Origin: Vitreoscilla stercoraria DSM 513
Lineage (GTDB): Bacteria > Pseudomonadota > Gammaproteobacteria > Burkholderiales > Neisseriaceae
DNA: 64,000 nucleotides
Assembly: GCF_000382305.1 (NCBI RefSeq)
Contig: NZ_KB908030.1
Span: 13,454 to 77,453, forward strand
Reading direction: 5' to 3'
In this document: positions 25,968 through 34,795 of the stretch, piece by piece
How the letters are laid out: each line of letters opens with the position of its first letter
How positions within the stretch are numbered: the first letter of the stretch is position 1
The notes under the pieces: generated by a model
What the model was told of the DNA's origin: nothing
Databases searched by the model: none
Seen by the model: the letters and a program-made list of their open reading frames with translations, nothing else
Made by a program: the position numbers and the translations under genes

Positions 25968-27139
25968 ATATATTAGCCAATAAAAAAACCCGTGCGTACT
26001 TGCTCATTGCGCCACTGATTTTATTCATTTTGACATTTTTTATTTGGCCCATCACCGTTGTGATGAAACAGTCTGTGTCTGACGATGCGGTTTTGGTCGT
26101 TTTAAAAGAAACCACTGACATCATTGGTAATTGGGACAAACAATCGCCACCAACTTTGGAAATGAAACAAGGGTTGGTGACGGATTTAAAAGCAGAAACA
26201 GACCAACAAAAAATCGGTGACATGGTACGCAAACTCAACAGTGAGCAACCTGGTTTCCGTACTTTGTTTACCAAGACTTTGAATGTGGTGAAAGCTTCTG
26301 ATACGCCACCGGATTTAGAGACGATAGACAAGCGTTGGAGTGAGCCTCAATATTGGCACGCGATAGATAAATTGTCTTCACCAGTGACAGACCGATTCTT
26401 ATTGGCTGCAGTGGACATGGAGCGCAATGTAGAAGGCAAAATTGTCAGCATGCCTGATGGTAAATCGGCCAACCAAGAAATGTTGTTGCGCACGTTTTGG
26501 ATTGCGGCATTGGTAACCATTTTCTGTGTGTTGATTGGTTATCCTTATGCAGTATTGTTGGCTTCAAGCAGTGGCTGGACCAAAGCGATTTTGTTTGGTG
26601 CGGTATTGTTGCCGTTGTGGACTTCTTTGTTGGTGCGTACTGCCGCTTGGTTCATCTTGTTGCAAGACAATGGTCTGATCAATGGCGTGTTGACCACTTT
26701 GGGATTGGCCGCTGAGCCTTTGCAATTGATTTTTAACCGCACTGGTGTGGTCATTGCCATGACGCATGTGTTGTTGCCATTCATGGTCTTGCCTATTTAC
26801 AGCGTGGTGTCCAACATTCCTAAAAATTTAATGCCAGCTGCCGCTTCTTTGGGTGCTGCACCTTGGCGCGCATTTTTGAAAGTTTTGTTGCCGTTGAGTT
26901 TGCGTGGCATTTTGTCTGGCATGTTGTTGGTGTTCATGACGGCCATTGGTTATTACATTACGCCAGCTTTGATTGGTGGTGCGAGCGACCAAATGATCAG
27001 CTCGGTGATTGCTTACTACGCAATGGGAGCAGCCAACTGGGGCATGGCAGGCGCTTTGGGCATGGTGTTGTTGGTAGCGTGTTTGATTTTGTATTTTGTC
27101 TACGCTCGTATGACCGATGACAAACCAAGGAAAGCATAA
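25964..27139 (+). CDS. ABC transporter permease (PotB-like)
   Basis: This 391-residue inner-membrane permease has a first membrane segment (AYLLIAPLILFILTFFIWP), then an unusually long soluble region of about 120 residues. The remaining segments follow, with the EAA-type loop near SLGAAPWRAFLKVLLPLSLRG that contacts the ATPase. PotB is about 285 residues; the extra length is the periplasmic insert, seen in some putrescine/spermidine-type permeases. It overlaps the ATPase gene by 4 bp and the second permease by 1 bp. Confidence 0.88.
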   Translation: MNILANKKTRAYLLIAPLILFILTFFIWPITVVMKQSVSDDAVLVVLKETTDIIGNWDKQSPPTLEMKQGLVTDLKAETDQQKIGDMVRKLNSEQPGFRTLFTKTLNVVKASDTPPDLETIDKRWSEPQYWHAIDKLSSPVTDRFLLAAVDMERNVEGKIVSMPDGKSANQEMLLRTFWIAALVTIFCVLIGYPYAVLLASSSGWTKAILFGAVLLPLWTSLLVRTAAWFILLQDNGLINGVLTTLGLAAEPLQLIFNRTGVVIAMTHVLLPFMVLPIYSVVSNIPKNLMPAAASLGAAPWRAFLKVLLPLSLRGILSGMLLVFMTAIGYYITPALIGGASDQMISSVIAYYAMGAANWGMAGALGMVLLVACLILYFVYARMTDDKPRKA

Positions 27140-27915
27140 TGGGAAAAATCATTAAAATTTTATTTGCCATTGCAATCGTGACTTTCTTGATTGCACCTTT
27201 ATTGGCCATCTTGCCATTGGGTTTTACTTCAGGCGGCTTTTTGACTTATCCCGTGCCTGAGTGGTCTACCCGCTGGTTTGAAGTGTTGTTTACCAATGAA
27301 GCTTGGAAGCGTTCTATCATCAATAGCTTGATTATTGGTTTTGGTACGACCATCTTGGCAACGGTATTGGGTACGATGGCGGCTTTGGGTTTGCGCCATC
27401 AAGGCATCATGTTGTCAGGTCCGATTCGTACCATCTTCATCTTGCCGATGGTGATTCCTGCGGTGGTTTTGGGTGTGGGTATGCAGTTGTTGTTCGGTCA
27501 ATTGGGCTTGGCCAATACTTATATTGGCGTGATCATTGCACATACTGTGGTGGCGATTCCTTTGGTATTCATCAGTGTCAGCGGTTCTTTGGCAGGCATT
27601 GATACCCGTGTGGAATTGGCGGCAGAAAGTTTGGGCGCCAGTCCTAAAACGGTTTTGGCACGTGTGACTTTGCCTTTGGCAGGACCGGGTATTATTTCAG
27701 GTGGCGTGTTGGCATTTGCCACATCTTTGGATGAAGTGGTGTTGAGTTTGTTTGTGGCAGGTCCCAATCAACGCACCATCGCGCGCCAAATGTTTTCGAC
27801 CATTCGTGAAAACATCAGCCCTGCGATTGCCTCGGCGGCTTTCTTGTTCATTGTTGGCACCATTATCGTGGGCATTTTGACTGTGTTGATTCAACGCCGA
27901 GTGAAAAATGCTTAA
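27139..27915 (+). CDS. ABC transporter permease (PotC-like)
   Basis: This 258-residue permease has six apparent membrane segments and the cytoplasmic coupling loop AAESLGASPKTVLARVTLPL. It pairs with the upstream permease to form the channel of the polyamine-type importer. The size is normal for PotC. Its ATG overlaps the TAA of the previous gene by one base. A terminator follows at 27949. Confidence 0.9.
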   Translation: MGKIIKILFAIAIVTFLIAPLLAILPLGFTSGGFLTYPVPEWSTRWFEVLFTNEAWKRSIINSLIIGFGTTILATVLGTMAALGLRHQGIMLSGPIRTIFILPMVIPAVVLGVGMQLLFGQLGLANTYIGVIIAHTVVAIPLVFISVSGSLAGIDTRVELAAESLGASPKTVLARVTLPLAGPGIISGGVLAFATSLDEVVLSLFVAGPNQRTIARQMFSTIRENISPAIASAAFLFIVGTIIVGILTVLIQRRVKNA

Positions 27916-27948
27916 ACCTTGTCTGAGTCATAAGCCAGTGATGTAACA

Positions 27949-27974
27949 ATGAGGGCAGGGATGCCCTCATTTTT
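27949..27974 (+). terminator. Rho-independent terminator after the transporter operon
   Basis: ATGAGGGC pairs with GCCCTCAT around a 6-nt loop, followed by TTTTT. It separates the transporter from the SDR gene at 27992, which may still be expressed by read-through. Confidence 0.8.
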
Positions 27975-27991
27975 GATGAAAGGAATGAAAT

Positions 27992-28726
27992 ATGGATACC
28001 AAATACATGTTGCTCACAGGTGCCAGTCGAGGCATTGGACATGCGACTGTGAAAGTGTTTCAAGAACAAGGTTGGCGTATTTTGACCGTTTCACGCCATC
28101 CATTTTCAGAAGCGTGTCGTTGGCCTGCTGCGCGCGAAAGCCACATTCAAGCTGATTTGGGTGATTTGGACGGCATAGAACAGTTGGCGCAAATCGTGCG
28201 TGAAAAATTGCCCAATGGTCAGTTGGCGGCGTTGGTGAACAATGCGGGTATTTCACCCAAAGGTGAGGGCGGCAGTCGTTTGGGTGTGTTACATACTGAC
28301 GCGACCACTTGGATGCAAGTGTTGAATGTCAACTTAATTTCTACCGCTTTACTGGCCAAAGCTTTGGCACCTGAATTGATTGCGGCCCAAGGTTCAATTG
28401 TCAATGTCACCTCGATTGTCGGTTCGCGCGTGCATCCGTTTGCAGGTGTGGCTTATGCCGCTTCTAAAGCAGGTTTGGCAGCGTTGACGCGTGAAATGGC
28501 GCATGAATTTGGACCTTTGGGTGTGCGGGTGAATGCCATTGCACCGGGCGAAATCAGCACCGATATTTTGTCTCCTGGTACCGATAAGTTGGTGAAAGAT
28601 TTGGTGCCGATGCAGCGTTTGGGCACCACAACAGAAGTGGCCAAAACCATCCAATTTTTGTGTTCGGATGCTTCGTCTTATATCAATGGCGCAGAAATAC
28701 ATATTAATGGTGGTCAACACGTTTAA
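27992..28726 (+). CDS. Classical SDR oxidoreductase
   Basis: This 244-residue classical short-chain dehydrogenase has the cofactor motif TGASRGIG, NNAG (in LVNNAGIS), catalytic Ser in NVTSIVGS and YAASK, and ends with a FabG-like INGGQHV. The substrate is unknown. In this neighbourhood it could oxidise or reduce the aldehyde or hydroxy acid made by the upstream enzymes. It starts after AAAGGAATG. The stop is 1 bp short of an uptake-word hairpin. Confidence 0.85.
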   Translation: MDTKYMLLTGASRGIGHATVKVFQEQGWRILTVSRHPFSEACRWPAARESHIQADLGDLDGIEQLAQIVREKLPNGQLAALVNNAGISPKGEGGSRLGVLHTDATTWMQVLNVNLISTALLAKALAPELIAAQGSIVNVTSIVGSRVHPFAGVAYAASKAGLAALTREMAHEFGPLGVRVNAIAPGEISTDILSPGTDKLVKDLVPMQRLGTTTEVAKTIQFLCSDASSYINGAEIHINGGQHV

Positions 28727-28755
28727 AGCGTCCTGTAAACCGTTACAGGACGCTT
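28726..28755. terminator. Paired-DUS hairpin
   Basis: AAGCGTCCTGTAA pairs with TTACAGGACGCTT around a 4-nt loop, starting on the last base of the SDR stop codon. It is followed by A, not T, so termination may be weak. Confidence 0.65.
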
Positions 28756-28795
28756 AAAGGGCTATTTTCACACCATAAAATCACAAAGGACACAC

Positions 28796-29548
28796 ATGTT
28801 AGCGCAACACATTTCAGAAGTTGAATGGCAAGCCCGCTGTGAGTTGGCGGCATTGTACCGTTTGATGGCACATTTTCGCATGACCGATTTGATTGACACG
28901 CACATCAGCATGCGTGTGCCGAATGAGCCGAACCATTTTTTAATCAATCGTTATGGCATTTTGTTTGACCAGATGAAAGCGTCTGATTTGGTCAAAATCG
29001 ACCATGATGGCCATATTGTAGAAGCATATGATGAAGGCAAAAATGTCAATGTGGCAGGTTTTGTGATTCATTCAGCCATTCACCATGCCCGCCCTGAAAT
29101 CCATTGTGTGATTCACACGCACACGGCCGATGGCATTGCGGTATCGACTCAAAAAGACGGCTTGGCGTTCATCAGCCAACACGCGATGAAGTTTTACAAT
29201 CGCATTGCTTACCATGATTTTGAAGGTGTGGCGACAGATTTGGATGAGCGTGAACGTTTGGTGGCAGATTTGGGTGACAAGCGCACGATGATTTTACGCA
29301 ATCACGGCTTGCTCGCTGCGGGCATCAGTACCCATCAAGCGTTTCACGACATGTTTTTCTTGGAGCGTGCGTGTCAAATTCAAGTCAAAGCTTTGTCTAT
29401 GGGTGGACAAATGACTTGGCCGTCGCCTGAAGTGTGTGAGCACACGGCGCAACAATTTGACGAAGAAGACCATCCTGAATATGTCAAAATGGCATTTGAA
29501 GCGGCCTTAACTTTGATTGCAACACAAAAAGCGGATTATTGTTCTTAA
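28796..29548 (+). CDS. Class II aldolase/adducin family protein
   Basis: This 250-residue protein has the family fold: ARCELAALYRLMAHFRMTD, DTHISMRVP, the metal-binding HTHT in CVIHTHTADG (first two zinc histidines), a later zinc His in LRNHGLLAAG, and a C-terminal helix. Family members cleave or decarboxylate sugar phosphates or hydroxy-keto acids with zinc. Substrate is unknown; it may act in the same catabolic route as the kinase and phospho-lyase. It lies between two uptake-word hairpins. Confidence 0.85.
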   Translation: MLAQHISEVEWQARCELAALYRLMAHFRMTDLIDTHISMRVPNEPNHFLINRYGILFDQMKASDLVKIDHDGHIVEAYDEGKNVNVAGFVIHSAIHHARPEIHCVIHTHTADGIAVSTQKDGLAFISQHAMKFYNRIAYHDFEGVATDLDERERLVADLGDKRTMILRNHGLLAAGISTHQAFHDMFFLERACQIQVKALSMGGQMTWPSPEVCEHTAQQFDEEDHPEYVKMAFEAALTLIATQKADYCS

Positions 29549-29563
29549 GTCGATACTCAGCCA

Positions 29564-29594
29564 AAAGCGTCCTGTAAAGATTACAGGACGCTTT
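29564..29594. terminator. Paired-DUS hairpin after the aldolase gene
   Basis: AAAGCGTCCTGTAA pairs with TTACAGGACGCTTT across a 3-nt loop, 16 bp after the stop. Confidence 0.75.
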
Positions 29595-29724
29595 GTGTTG
29601 GATGATGGGTATGTTGTTTCATGTCTATTGCATATAGAAATCTGTGTTGCTGTACTTGTCAGCCACGATGGTGACACTTAATATTACATGGTAAAAATTG
29701 ACTCCATACTGCCTAAGGAAAGCC

Positions 29725-29982
29725 ATGTCTTTGTCTGCCATTGATATTGCATTTTTTGTGGTGAATAAAATGCACACATTGAAAGCGCCATTAATGTTTG
29801 CACGATTGGAAGAGGATGTCCAATGTCAGCATTTTTGGGATACCCATCATGCATCATTTGCCAAATTGATGACCACATATTTGCAAACACATTGCCAAAC
29901 TTTGCGTTTGGACTTACACAAAAAAAACAAACTGTTGCGCTTTGCCCAAATCAAGCCTGCTCGCAATCGTACCATTCATTGA
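29725..29982 (+). CDS. Small hypothetical protein
   Basis: This 85-residue frame begins at ATG 29725, six bases after a good AAGGAAA site. It has no signal or membrane segment, several His residues and a basic C-terminus (HKKNKLLRF). No family is recognised. The ribosome site and isolation between terminators favour a real gene, but composition is only moderately gene-like. Confidence 0.4.
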   Translation: MSLSAIDIAFFVVNKMHTLKAPLMFARLEEDVQCQHFWDTHHASFAKLMTTYLQTHCQTLRLDLHKKNKLLRFAQIKPARNRTIH

Positions 29983-30045
29983 TTGGTTGGATTGAAAACT
30001 GTTTGTATGCATTGAATCAATCTGTCACATGCGGCTTATCAATGG

Positions 30046-30059
30046 TTTACAGGACGCTT
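30046..30059 (-). repeat. DNA uptake sequence-like word, single copy
   Basis: TTTACAGGACGCTT stands alone between the small frame and the SDR gene at 30121. Confidence 0.7.
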
Positions 30060-30120
30060 TTGACAACATATAAACCTTTCATCGTGCTCGAAAAAAAGCT
30101 ATTGACCAAAAGGAAATGAA

Positions 30121-30963
30121 ATGGGGCAAGAAACGCAAACGCTTTACAATCAAAAAGTCGTGATTACGGGTGCTGCGCGCGGCATGGGTGAATTGTATGC
30201 GCGCAAGGCGGTGGCACAAGGGGCAAAATATGTGGTGTTGTGGGATGTGGATGCGCAAGGTGCGCACGCGTTGGCAGCAGATTTGATGACACAAGGGGCG
30301 AAAGTGTTGGTGGTGTCTGAGAATTTGGCGCAATTGGATTCTATTCGAGCTGGGGCGCAGCAAGTGAAAGCGTTTTTAGATGTGCCTGATGTGTTGATTA
30401 ACAATGCAGGCATAGTGCGAGGCAGCTTGTTTTGGGAACATGACAGTGAAAAAGACATAGAATTGACCATGCGCATCAATACTTTGGCACCGATGTGGTT
30501 AACGCGCGAATTTTTGCCTGAAATGTTACAAGACACGAGCCGTCGCAAACGCATTTTGAATGTGGCTTCTGCGGCAGGGACTTTGGCCAATCCCAATATG
30601 AGCGTGTATGCCGCGTCCAAATGGGCAATGATCGGTTGGAGCGATTCTTTGCGTTTGGAGTGTCAAAAAATGGGGCATACACATGTGAGTGTGACCACGT
30701 TTTGCCCAAGTTATGTGTCCACAGGCATGTTCGATGGTGCCAAAGGGCCGTTATTGACGCCTATTTTAAATCCGACCCAAGCTGTTGAACGTGCTTGGCG
30801 TGGTATGTTGCAAGGCAACGCCATGGTTTATACACCTTGGACGGTCAAATTGGCCATGGCATGTCGTGGGGTGTTGCCGCTGTGTGTTTGGGATTGGGTG
30901 GCTGAGAAAGTTTTTGGCGTGTATGCCAGCATGGACGAATTCAACGGCAAACCGACGGTGTAA
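30121..30963 (+). CDS. SDR-family oxidoreductase
   Basis: This 280-residue classical SDR resembles the retinol-dehydrogenase-like group: TGAARGMGE (cofactor), an aspartate in LWDVDAQG that suggests NAD preference, INNAGIV, catalytic Ser in NVASAAG and YAASK, and TFCPSYVSTGMF. The C-terminus is longer than in FabG-type SDRs and hydrophobic. The substrate is unknown, probably an aliphatic alcohol or aldehyde. AAAAGGAAA precedes it. Confidence 0.85.
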   Translation: MGQETQTLYNQKVVITGAARGMGELYARKAVAQGAKYVVLWDVDAQGAHALAADLMTQGAKVLVVSENLAQLDSIRAGAQQVKAFLDVPDVLINNAGIVRGSLFWEHDSEKDIELTMRINTLAPMWLTREFLPEMLQDTSRRKRILNVASAAGTLANPNMSVYAASKWAMIGWSDSLRLECQKMGHTHVSVTTFCPSYVSTGMFDGAKGPLLTPILNPTQAVERAWRGMLQGNAMVYTPWTVKLAMACRGVLPLCVWDWVAEKVFGVYASMDEFNGKPTV

Positions 30964-30977
30964 TGGGGTTTGATGTG

Positions 30978-31015
30978 ACTCAAGCGTTCTGTAAACATTT
31001 ACAGGACGCTTGAGT
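30978..31015. terminator. Paired-DUS hairpin
   Basis: 18-bp arms (ACTCAAGCG... and ...CGCTTGAGT) surround 2 nt, with one mismatch: the left copy reads GTTCTG instead of GTCCTG. It lies 15 bp after the SDR stop. Confidence 0.75.
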
Positions 31016-31058
31016 TGTGGCTGATAAAGTAAAAATAGATGACTTTGAAAGGGATGTC

Positions 31059-31886
31059 ATGCAATTGAAGCAATATATAGTCGATGCGTTTACCCAAACT
31101 TTGTTTGGCGGCAATCCTGCGGCAGTGGTGGTGTTGCCTGCTTTTTTAAGCGATGATTTGATGCAGCAAATGGCAGTTGAAAACAATTTGTCTGAAACGG
31201 TTTTTGTGGTGCCACAAGGGCAGAAATATCAAATTCGTTGGTTTTCGCCGCTGACGGAAATCGAATTTTGTGGCCATGCCAGCTTAGCGAGCGCGTATGT
31301 ATTGCACCATTTTTATGGCGCAGGCGAACACATTGTGTTTGAGTGTGCTTTATTGGGTGAATTTACCATTGAGGTGCAAGCCGATGGTTTAATCCGTATG
31401 GCGTTTCCAAAACGTGAAGCGGCGGCGGTGGCGTCTGTGCCTGAGGCGTTGTTAAACGGTTTGTCACATCAGCCGCAACAAGTTTTGCGCAGCGCACAAG
31501 CTTATTTTGCCATTTATGATGATGAACAAGCAGTGCGCGATGTGACGATTAATGCGGCATTGTTAAAAACCTTGGCGCCTTATGATGTGGTGGTTACCGC
31601 AGCCAGTACGCAAGAATTTGACTTTATATCGCGTTATTTTTGGCCTGCCAATGGAGGTGATGAAGACCCTGTGACAGGTTCGATTTATGCAGGCTTGTTT
31701 CCTTATTGGTCGGAGCGTTTGGGCAAAACCAACCTTTGTGCCAAACAAGTTTCCAAACGCGGTGGTGTCGTGTATGGAGAGGTGCAAGCGCAAAAAGTGT
31801 TGGTGAGCGGTTATGCGTGTTTGTTTGCACAATGCGAGTTGTTTGTGCAAACTGCGGTATCTGTGAATGAAACAAGTGTCCTGTAA
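31059..31886 (+). CDS. PhzF family isomerase-like protein
   Basis: This 275-residue protein has the PhzF/diaminopimelate-epimerase fold: VDAFTQTLFGGNPAAVV, NNLSETVFV (the family's catalytic Glu), RWFSPLTEIEFCGHASLA, and DPVTGSIYAG. PhzF itself isomerises a phenazine precursor; most members lack a known reaction, and no phenazine genes are nearby. The start at ATG 31059 follows GAAAGGGA. Its TAA stop lies inside the left arm of an uptake-word hairpin, so the last residues (SVL) are encoded by the repeat. Confidence 0.87.
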   Translation: MQLKQYIVDAFTQTLFGGNPAAVVVLPAFLSDDLMQQMAVENNLSETVFVVPQGQKYQIRWFSPLTEIEFCGHASLASAYVLHHFYGAGEHIVFECALLGEFTIEVQADGLIRMAFPKREAAAVASVPEALLNGLSHQPQQVLRSAQAYFAIYDDEQAVRDVTINAALLKTLAPYDVVVTAASTQEFDFISRYFWPANGGDEDPVTGSIYAGLFPYWSERLGKTNLCAKQVSKRGGVVYGEVQAQKVLVSGYACLFAQCELFVQTAVSVNETSVL

Positions 31887-31907
31887 AGGTTTACAGGACG
31901 CTTGTTT
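31870..31907. terminator. Paired-DUS hairpin overlapping the phzF-like stop
   Basis: 18-bp arms with one mismatch surround 2 nt. The left arm reads AAGTGTCCTGTAAA and contains the TAA stop of the plus gene (31884-31886). It lies between convergent genes and can serve nusB on the minus strand. Confidence 0.75.
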
Positions 31908-31927
31908 GAACCGAATGGTTAAAAAGA

Positions 31928-32356
31928 TTATTTGCGTGGTGGGTCGTTAGGACGCAATTGTGGTGCCAATTTGTCTAAAATGCCATTGACGAATTTGTAG
32001 CCATCGGTGCCACCAAAAGTTTTGGTGATTTCGATGGCTTCATTGATGATGACAGGGTAAGGTGTTTCTGGCATTTCACGCAATTCGTAAGTGGCCATCA
32101 ACAAAACCGCGCGTTCAATTGGGCTGACTTCGTCCAAAGCACGGTCTAAGTGTGGCAACATCAAGTTCAACAATTCTGTTTGGGTTTCAAACGCATTTTC
32201 AAATACTTGGTTGAACAAAGGTTCATCGGCTTTGAAAAATTGTTCGTTGTCCAATAAGTTGTTGCGGATGTTGGTCGCGGTCAATTCGCTGTTTAATTGC
32301 GCTTGGTACAAGCCTTGTACCACAAATTCACGCGCGCGGCGGCGGGCAGTTTTCAT
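31928..32356 (-). CDS. nusB: Transcription antitermination protein NusB
   Basis: This 142-residue NusB binds boxA RNA with NusE for rRNA antitermination. The basic N-terminus (KTARRRAREFVVQGLYQ), SPIERAVLLMATYEL and PVIINEAIEITKTFGG are family hallmarks. It follows ribH by 14 bp on the same strand, the common ribH-nusB arrangement. Confidence 0.95.
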   Translation of the reverse strand: MKTARRRAREFVVQGLYQAQLNSELTATNIRNNLLDNEQFFKADEPLFNQVFENAFETQTELLNLMLPHLDRALDEVSPIERAVLLMATYELREMPETPYPVIINEAIEITKTFGGTDGYKFVNGILDKLAPQLRPNDPPRK

Positions 32357-32370
32357 AAATAAATTCCTTG

Positions 32371-32838
32371 TTATTCTTCGTTGTCTGCCACATTGATTTG
32401 TGCCAACAAGTTCGCCAATTCAACCGCTACCACAGCAGCTTCTTCGCCTTTGACGATGCGAGCAATCGCTTGTTCATCGTTTTCTGTGGTCAAGATGGCA
32501 TTGGCAATGGGGATGTTGAAATCCAAACCCACGCGGGTAATCGCCGCGCCTGATTCGTTGGCAACCAATTCAAAGTGGTACGTTTCACCGCGAATGATGA
32601 CGCCCAAAGCAATCAAAGCATCATAATCGCCAGTGGCTGCCAGATTTTGCAAAACCAAGGGTACTTCCAAAGCACCTGGTACAGTCGCAACAGTGATGTT
32701 GTGTTCTAAAACACCCAATTCCAATAATTTGCTGATACACGCTTGGCGCAATGGCGTGCCGATTTCATCGGTGAAACGGGCTTGAACCACGCCGATACGC
32801 AAATGACTGCTTTGATGGTTGACTGCTAAGGTTTGCAT
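32371..32838 (-). CDS. ribH: 6,7-dimethyl-8-ribityllumazine synthase
   Basis: This 155-residue lumazine synthase joins the dihydroxybutanone phosphate and pyrimidine precursors of riboflavin. Family blocks are [42 protein letters not shown] (catalytic His) and GVLT-equivalent [14 protein letters not shown]. It is upstream of nusB in a two-gene operon. No other rib genes are in the window. Confidence 0.95.
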   Translation of the reverse strand: MQTLAVNHQSSHLRIGVVQARFTDEIGTPLRQACISKLLELGVLEHNITVATVPGALEVPLVLQNLAATGDYDALIALGVIIRGETYHFELVANESGAAITRVGLDFNIPIANAILTTENDEQAIARIVKGEEAAVVAVELANLLAQINVADNEE

Positions 32839-32870
32839 TTAAAATCCTTTCTGAGCAAACAACGGCGCTT

Positions 32871-32895
32871 CAAATGGGCGCCGTTGATAAACGAA
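32871..32895 (-). terminator. Hairpin between metallophosphoesterase gene and ribH
   Basis: AACGGCGC pairs with GCGCCGTT around a 9-nt loop. The T-run on the minus strand is poor, so it may be a weak terminator of the upstream gene or part of the ribH leader. Confidence 0.45.
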
Positions 32896-32933
32896 TGACG
32901 TATTATAGCCTGAATATGGGCAGTTCGCTGCCC

Positions 32934-34028
32934 CTATTTGCCTGTGATGTGGATGATGACCACTTCTGAACGGGTACCCAAACGAAATGGCAAGCCCCAA
33001 AGCCCCAAGCCTGAGGTCACAATCAATTGATTGTTGTCTATATGGTAATGCCCATAAGGATAGGTTTGAAAAAAGCCAATCAAAGCCGTCATCGGGAAAA
33101 TTTGTCCGCCATGGGTATGTCCTGACACCGTCAAATCTGCGCCTGCATGAGCCAAAGCTTGCATTTGTTCGGGGACAGGTTGGTGGTCGATGACTACCAC
33201 AGGCATATCACTTTGCGGCAACAATTGGGCAGCAGGCAAGCGTGGCTCGACTTTGTCACGCCGCCCAATTAACACCAATTGTTCACCAATTTGTACACGC
33301 TCATCACGCAAAACAGTGAAACCAGCGTCCTGTAAGTCTTGTACGATGTCTGCTTGTACTTGGCGATAATTGTCATGATTGCCTAAAACCACATATTTCC
33401 CCAACGGTGCTGACAGTTGTTGCATGTATGGGTGCATGTTCAGCGTGCGATAATCATCAGGCAAATCATCCATCACATCGCCTGCCAATAATAAAATGTC
33501 TGCTTGTTCGCGCTGTAAAATCTCATTTAAGGCTTGTAAATGGTGTTTGCCTATGAATTTGCCCAAGTGCGTATCGGCAACCAAAGCCACTTTAATGGGT
33601 TCAGACATGGGTTTGTCGAGTTTGACTTGGTAATGTACCGTGGTGGGTGAATATGCTCCATACAAACCGGCTGCAATCACCGCCATCCAACTCAGTGGCA
33701 TGGCGATGAGCAAGCTGGTGTGGAGGATTTTGGCAGACATGAAGCGTTTGCCTATTGAATACCATGCGATTGCTGCCACGACAAACATCACCGCGTAAGA
33801 GGTGAACAACAACAAACCCATTGTGCCACGCCAGCGCAAGGTGGGCATGGCGGCATTGAAAACCCACATCAACATATCGCCTATCACAACAGCAGCGAGC
33901 ATAAAGACCCAAGCATGCTTGCATTGAGGCTTGAATAGTTGAACGTAGCGGTAAAATCCCCAACCGACAAACAGCCAAAGAAATTGTAATAAGGCGAGGC
34001 TGCCCCAAAAAACCAAAGGATTTCTCAT
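32934..34028 (-). CDS. Membrane-anchored metallophosphoesterase
   Basis: This 364-residue protein has four N-terminal membrane segments (about residues 7-125) and a calcineurin-like phosphoesterase domain: VADTHLGKFIG, LLAGDVMDD, LGNHDNY and SGHTHGGQIFP. It resembles YaeI/YkuE-type enzymes, some of which act on lipids. The dinuclear metal site is complete. It lies about 100 bp upstream of ribH and 28 bp downstream of the HAD phosphatase gene. Confidence 0.87.
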   Translation of the reverse strand: MRNPLVFWGSLALLQFLWLFVGWGFYRYVQLFKPQCKHAWVFMLAAVVIGDMLMWVFNAAMPTLRWRGTMGLLLFTSYAVMFVVAAIAWYSIGKRFMSAKILHTSLLIAMPLSWMAVIAAGLYGAYSPTTVHYQVKLDKPMSEPIKVALVADTHLGKFIGKHHLQALNEILQREQADILLLAGDVMDDLPDDYRTLNMHPYMQQLSAPLGKYVVLGNHDNYRQVQADIVQDLQDAGFTVLRDERVQIGEQLVLIGRRDKVEPRLPAAQLLPQSDMPVVVIDHQPVPEQMQALAHAGADLTVSGHTHGGQIFPMTALIGFFQTYPYGHYHIDNNQLIVTSGLGLWGLPFRLGTRSEVVIIHITGK

Positions 34029-34056
34029 ATTTGAATATCAATAATAGAAGGAAGAT

Positions 34057-34719
34057 TTAAGCGTCCTGAAAGTGTTCTAACACGTTCAATAAGTCGGCAA
34101 AAGTGTTCATTTGAGCATCGGCAGGCGATTGTTGCCATTCTGCTGTGCTGCCATAGCCATAAGACGCACCGATGACAGGCATACCATTGGCACGCGCACC
34201 CAAGACATCAAATTCTCGGTCACCAACCATAATGCACTTATCGGCAGACAAATCATGGGTGTGTAATATATGTGCAATCAATTCGCCTTTGTTGGTGCGT
34301 GTGCCATCCAGTTCGCTGCCATGAATGGCGGTGAAATAGGGCGACAATCCGAAGTGTTCCAAAATGCGTTTGGCGTAAACAGTCGGTTTTGCCGTTGCCA
34401 AAATCAAGGCATAACCTTGTTGTTGTAGGGTGTTTAAGGTTTCAGCAACGCTGGGATAGACTTCGTTTTCAAACAAGCCGATATCACCAAAACGCTCGCG
34501 ATAGCCTGCCAAGGCTTCTTCGGTGAGATGTTGGTATTCAGGTGGTAGCAATTGTTCTAAAGAAGCGTGTAAGGGTGGACCAATACACCAATCCAAATCT
34601 ATTTCTTCATGAATCGGATGACCCACTTTGGCCAAACCGTAACGGATGCAAGTGGTGATGCCGATTTTAGGGTCGGTCAAAGTGCCGTCTAAATCTAATA
34701 AAATGGTGTGTACAGACAT
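34057..34719 (-). CDS. HAD-family phosphatase (phosphoglycolate-phosphatase-like)
   Basis: This 220-residue HAD hydrolase has motif I LLDLDGTLTDP (nucleophile Asp), ATAKP (motif II Thr), and motif IV MVGDREFDVLGA with an alpha-helical cap as in Gph. It probably hydrolyses a small phosphate ester. ATG 34719 was chosen because the longer frame (to 34761) reads through the terminator region. The ribosome site is weak. The last codons overlap an uptake word (AAGCGTCCTGAAA at 34059). Confidence 0.85.
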   Translation of the reverse strand: MSVHTILLDLDGTLTDPKIGITTCIRYGLAKVGHPIHEEIDLDWCIGPPLHASLEQLLPPEYQHLTEEALAGYRERFGDIGLFENEVYPSVAETLNTLQQQGYALILATAKPTVYAKRILEHFGLSPYFTAIHGSELDGTRTNKGELIAHILHTHDLSADKCIMVGDREFDVLGARANGMPVIGASYGYGSTAEWQQSPADAQMNTFADLLNVLEHFQDA

Positions 34720-34743
34720 GATTTTTGATGAATGAATGGGGTA

Positions 34744-34771
34744 GAAAAAACACCATAGCATGCTATGGTGT
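34744..34771 (-). terminator. Rho-independent terminator of ygiQ
   Basis: The perfect 22-nt palindrome ACACCATAGCA/TGCTATGGTGT is followed on the minus strand by six T. It lies 25 bp past the ygiQ stop. Confidence 0.85.
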
Positions 34772-34795
34772 GGTGTAGGTTAAGCTTAGCGTTTA

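Noticed and set aside
29823..30119. 98-codon plus-strand frame overlapping the small hypothetical gene
   Set aside because: It overlaps the better-supported frame at 29725, has no ribosome site and runs through an uptake word and the next gene's leader.
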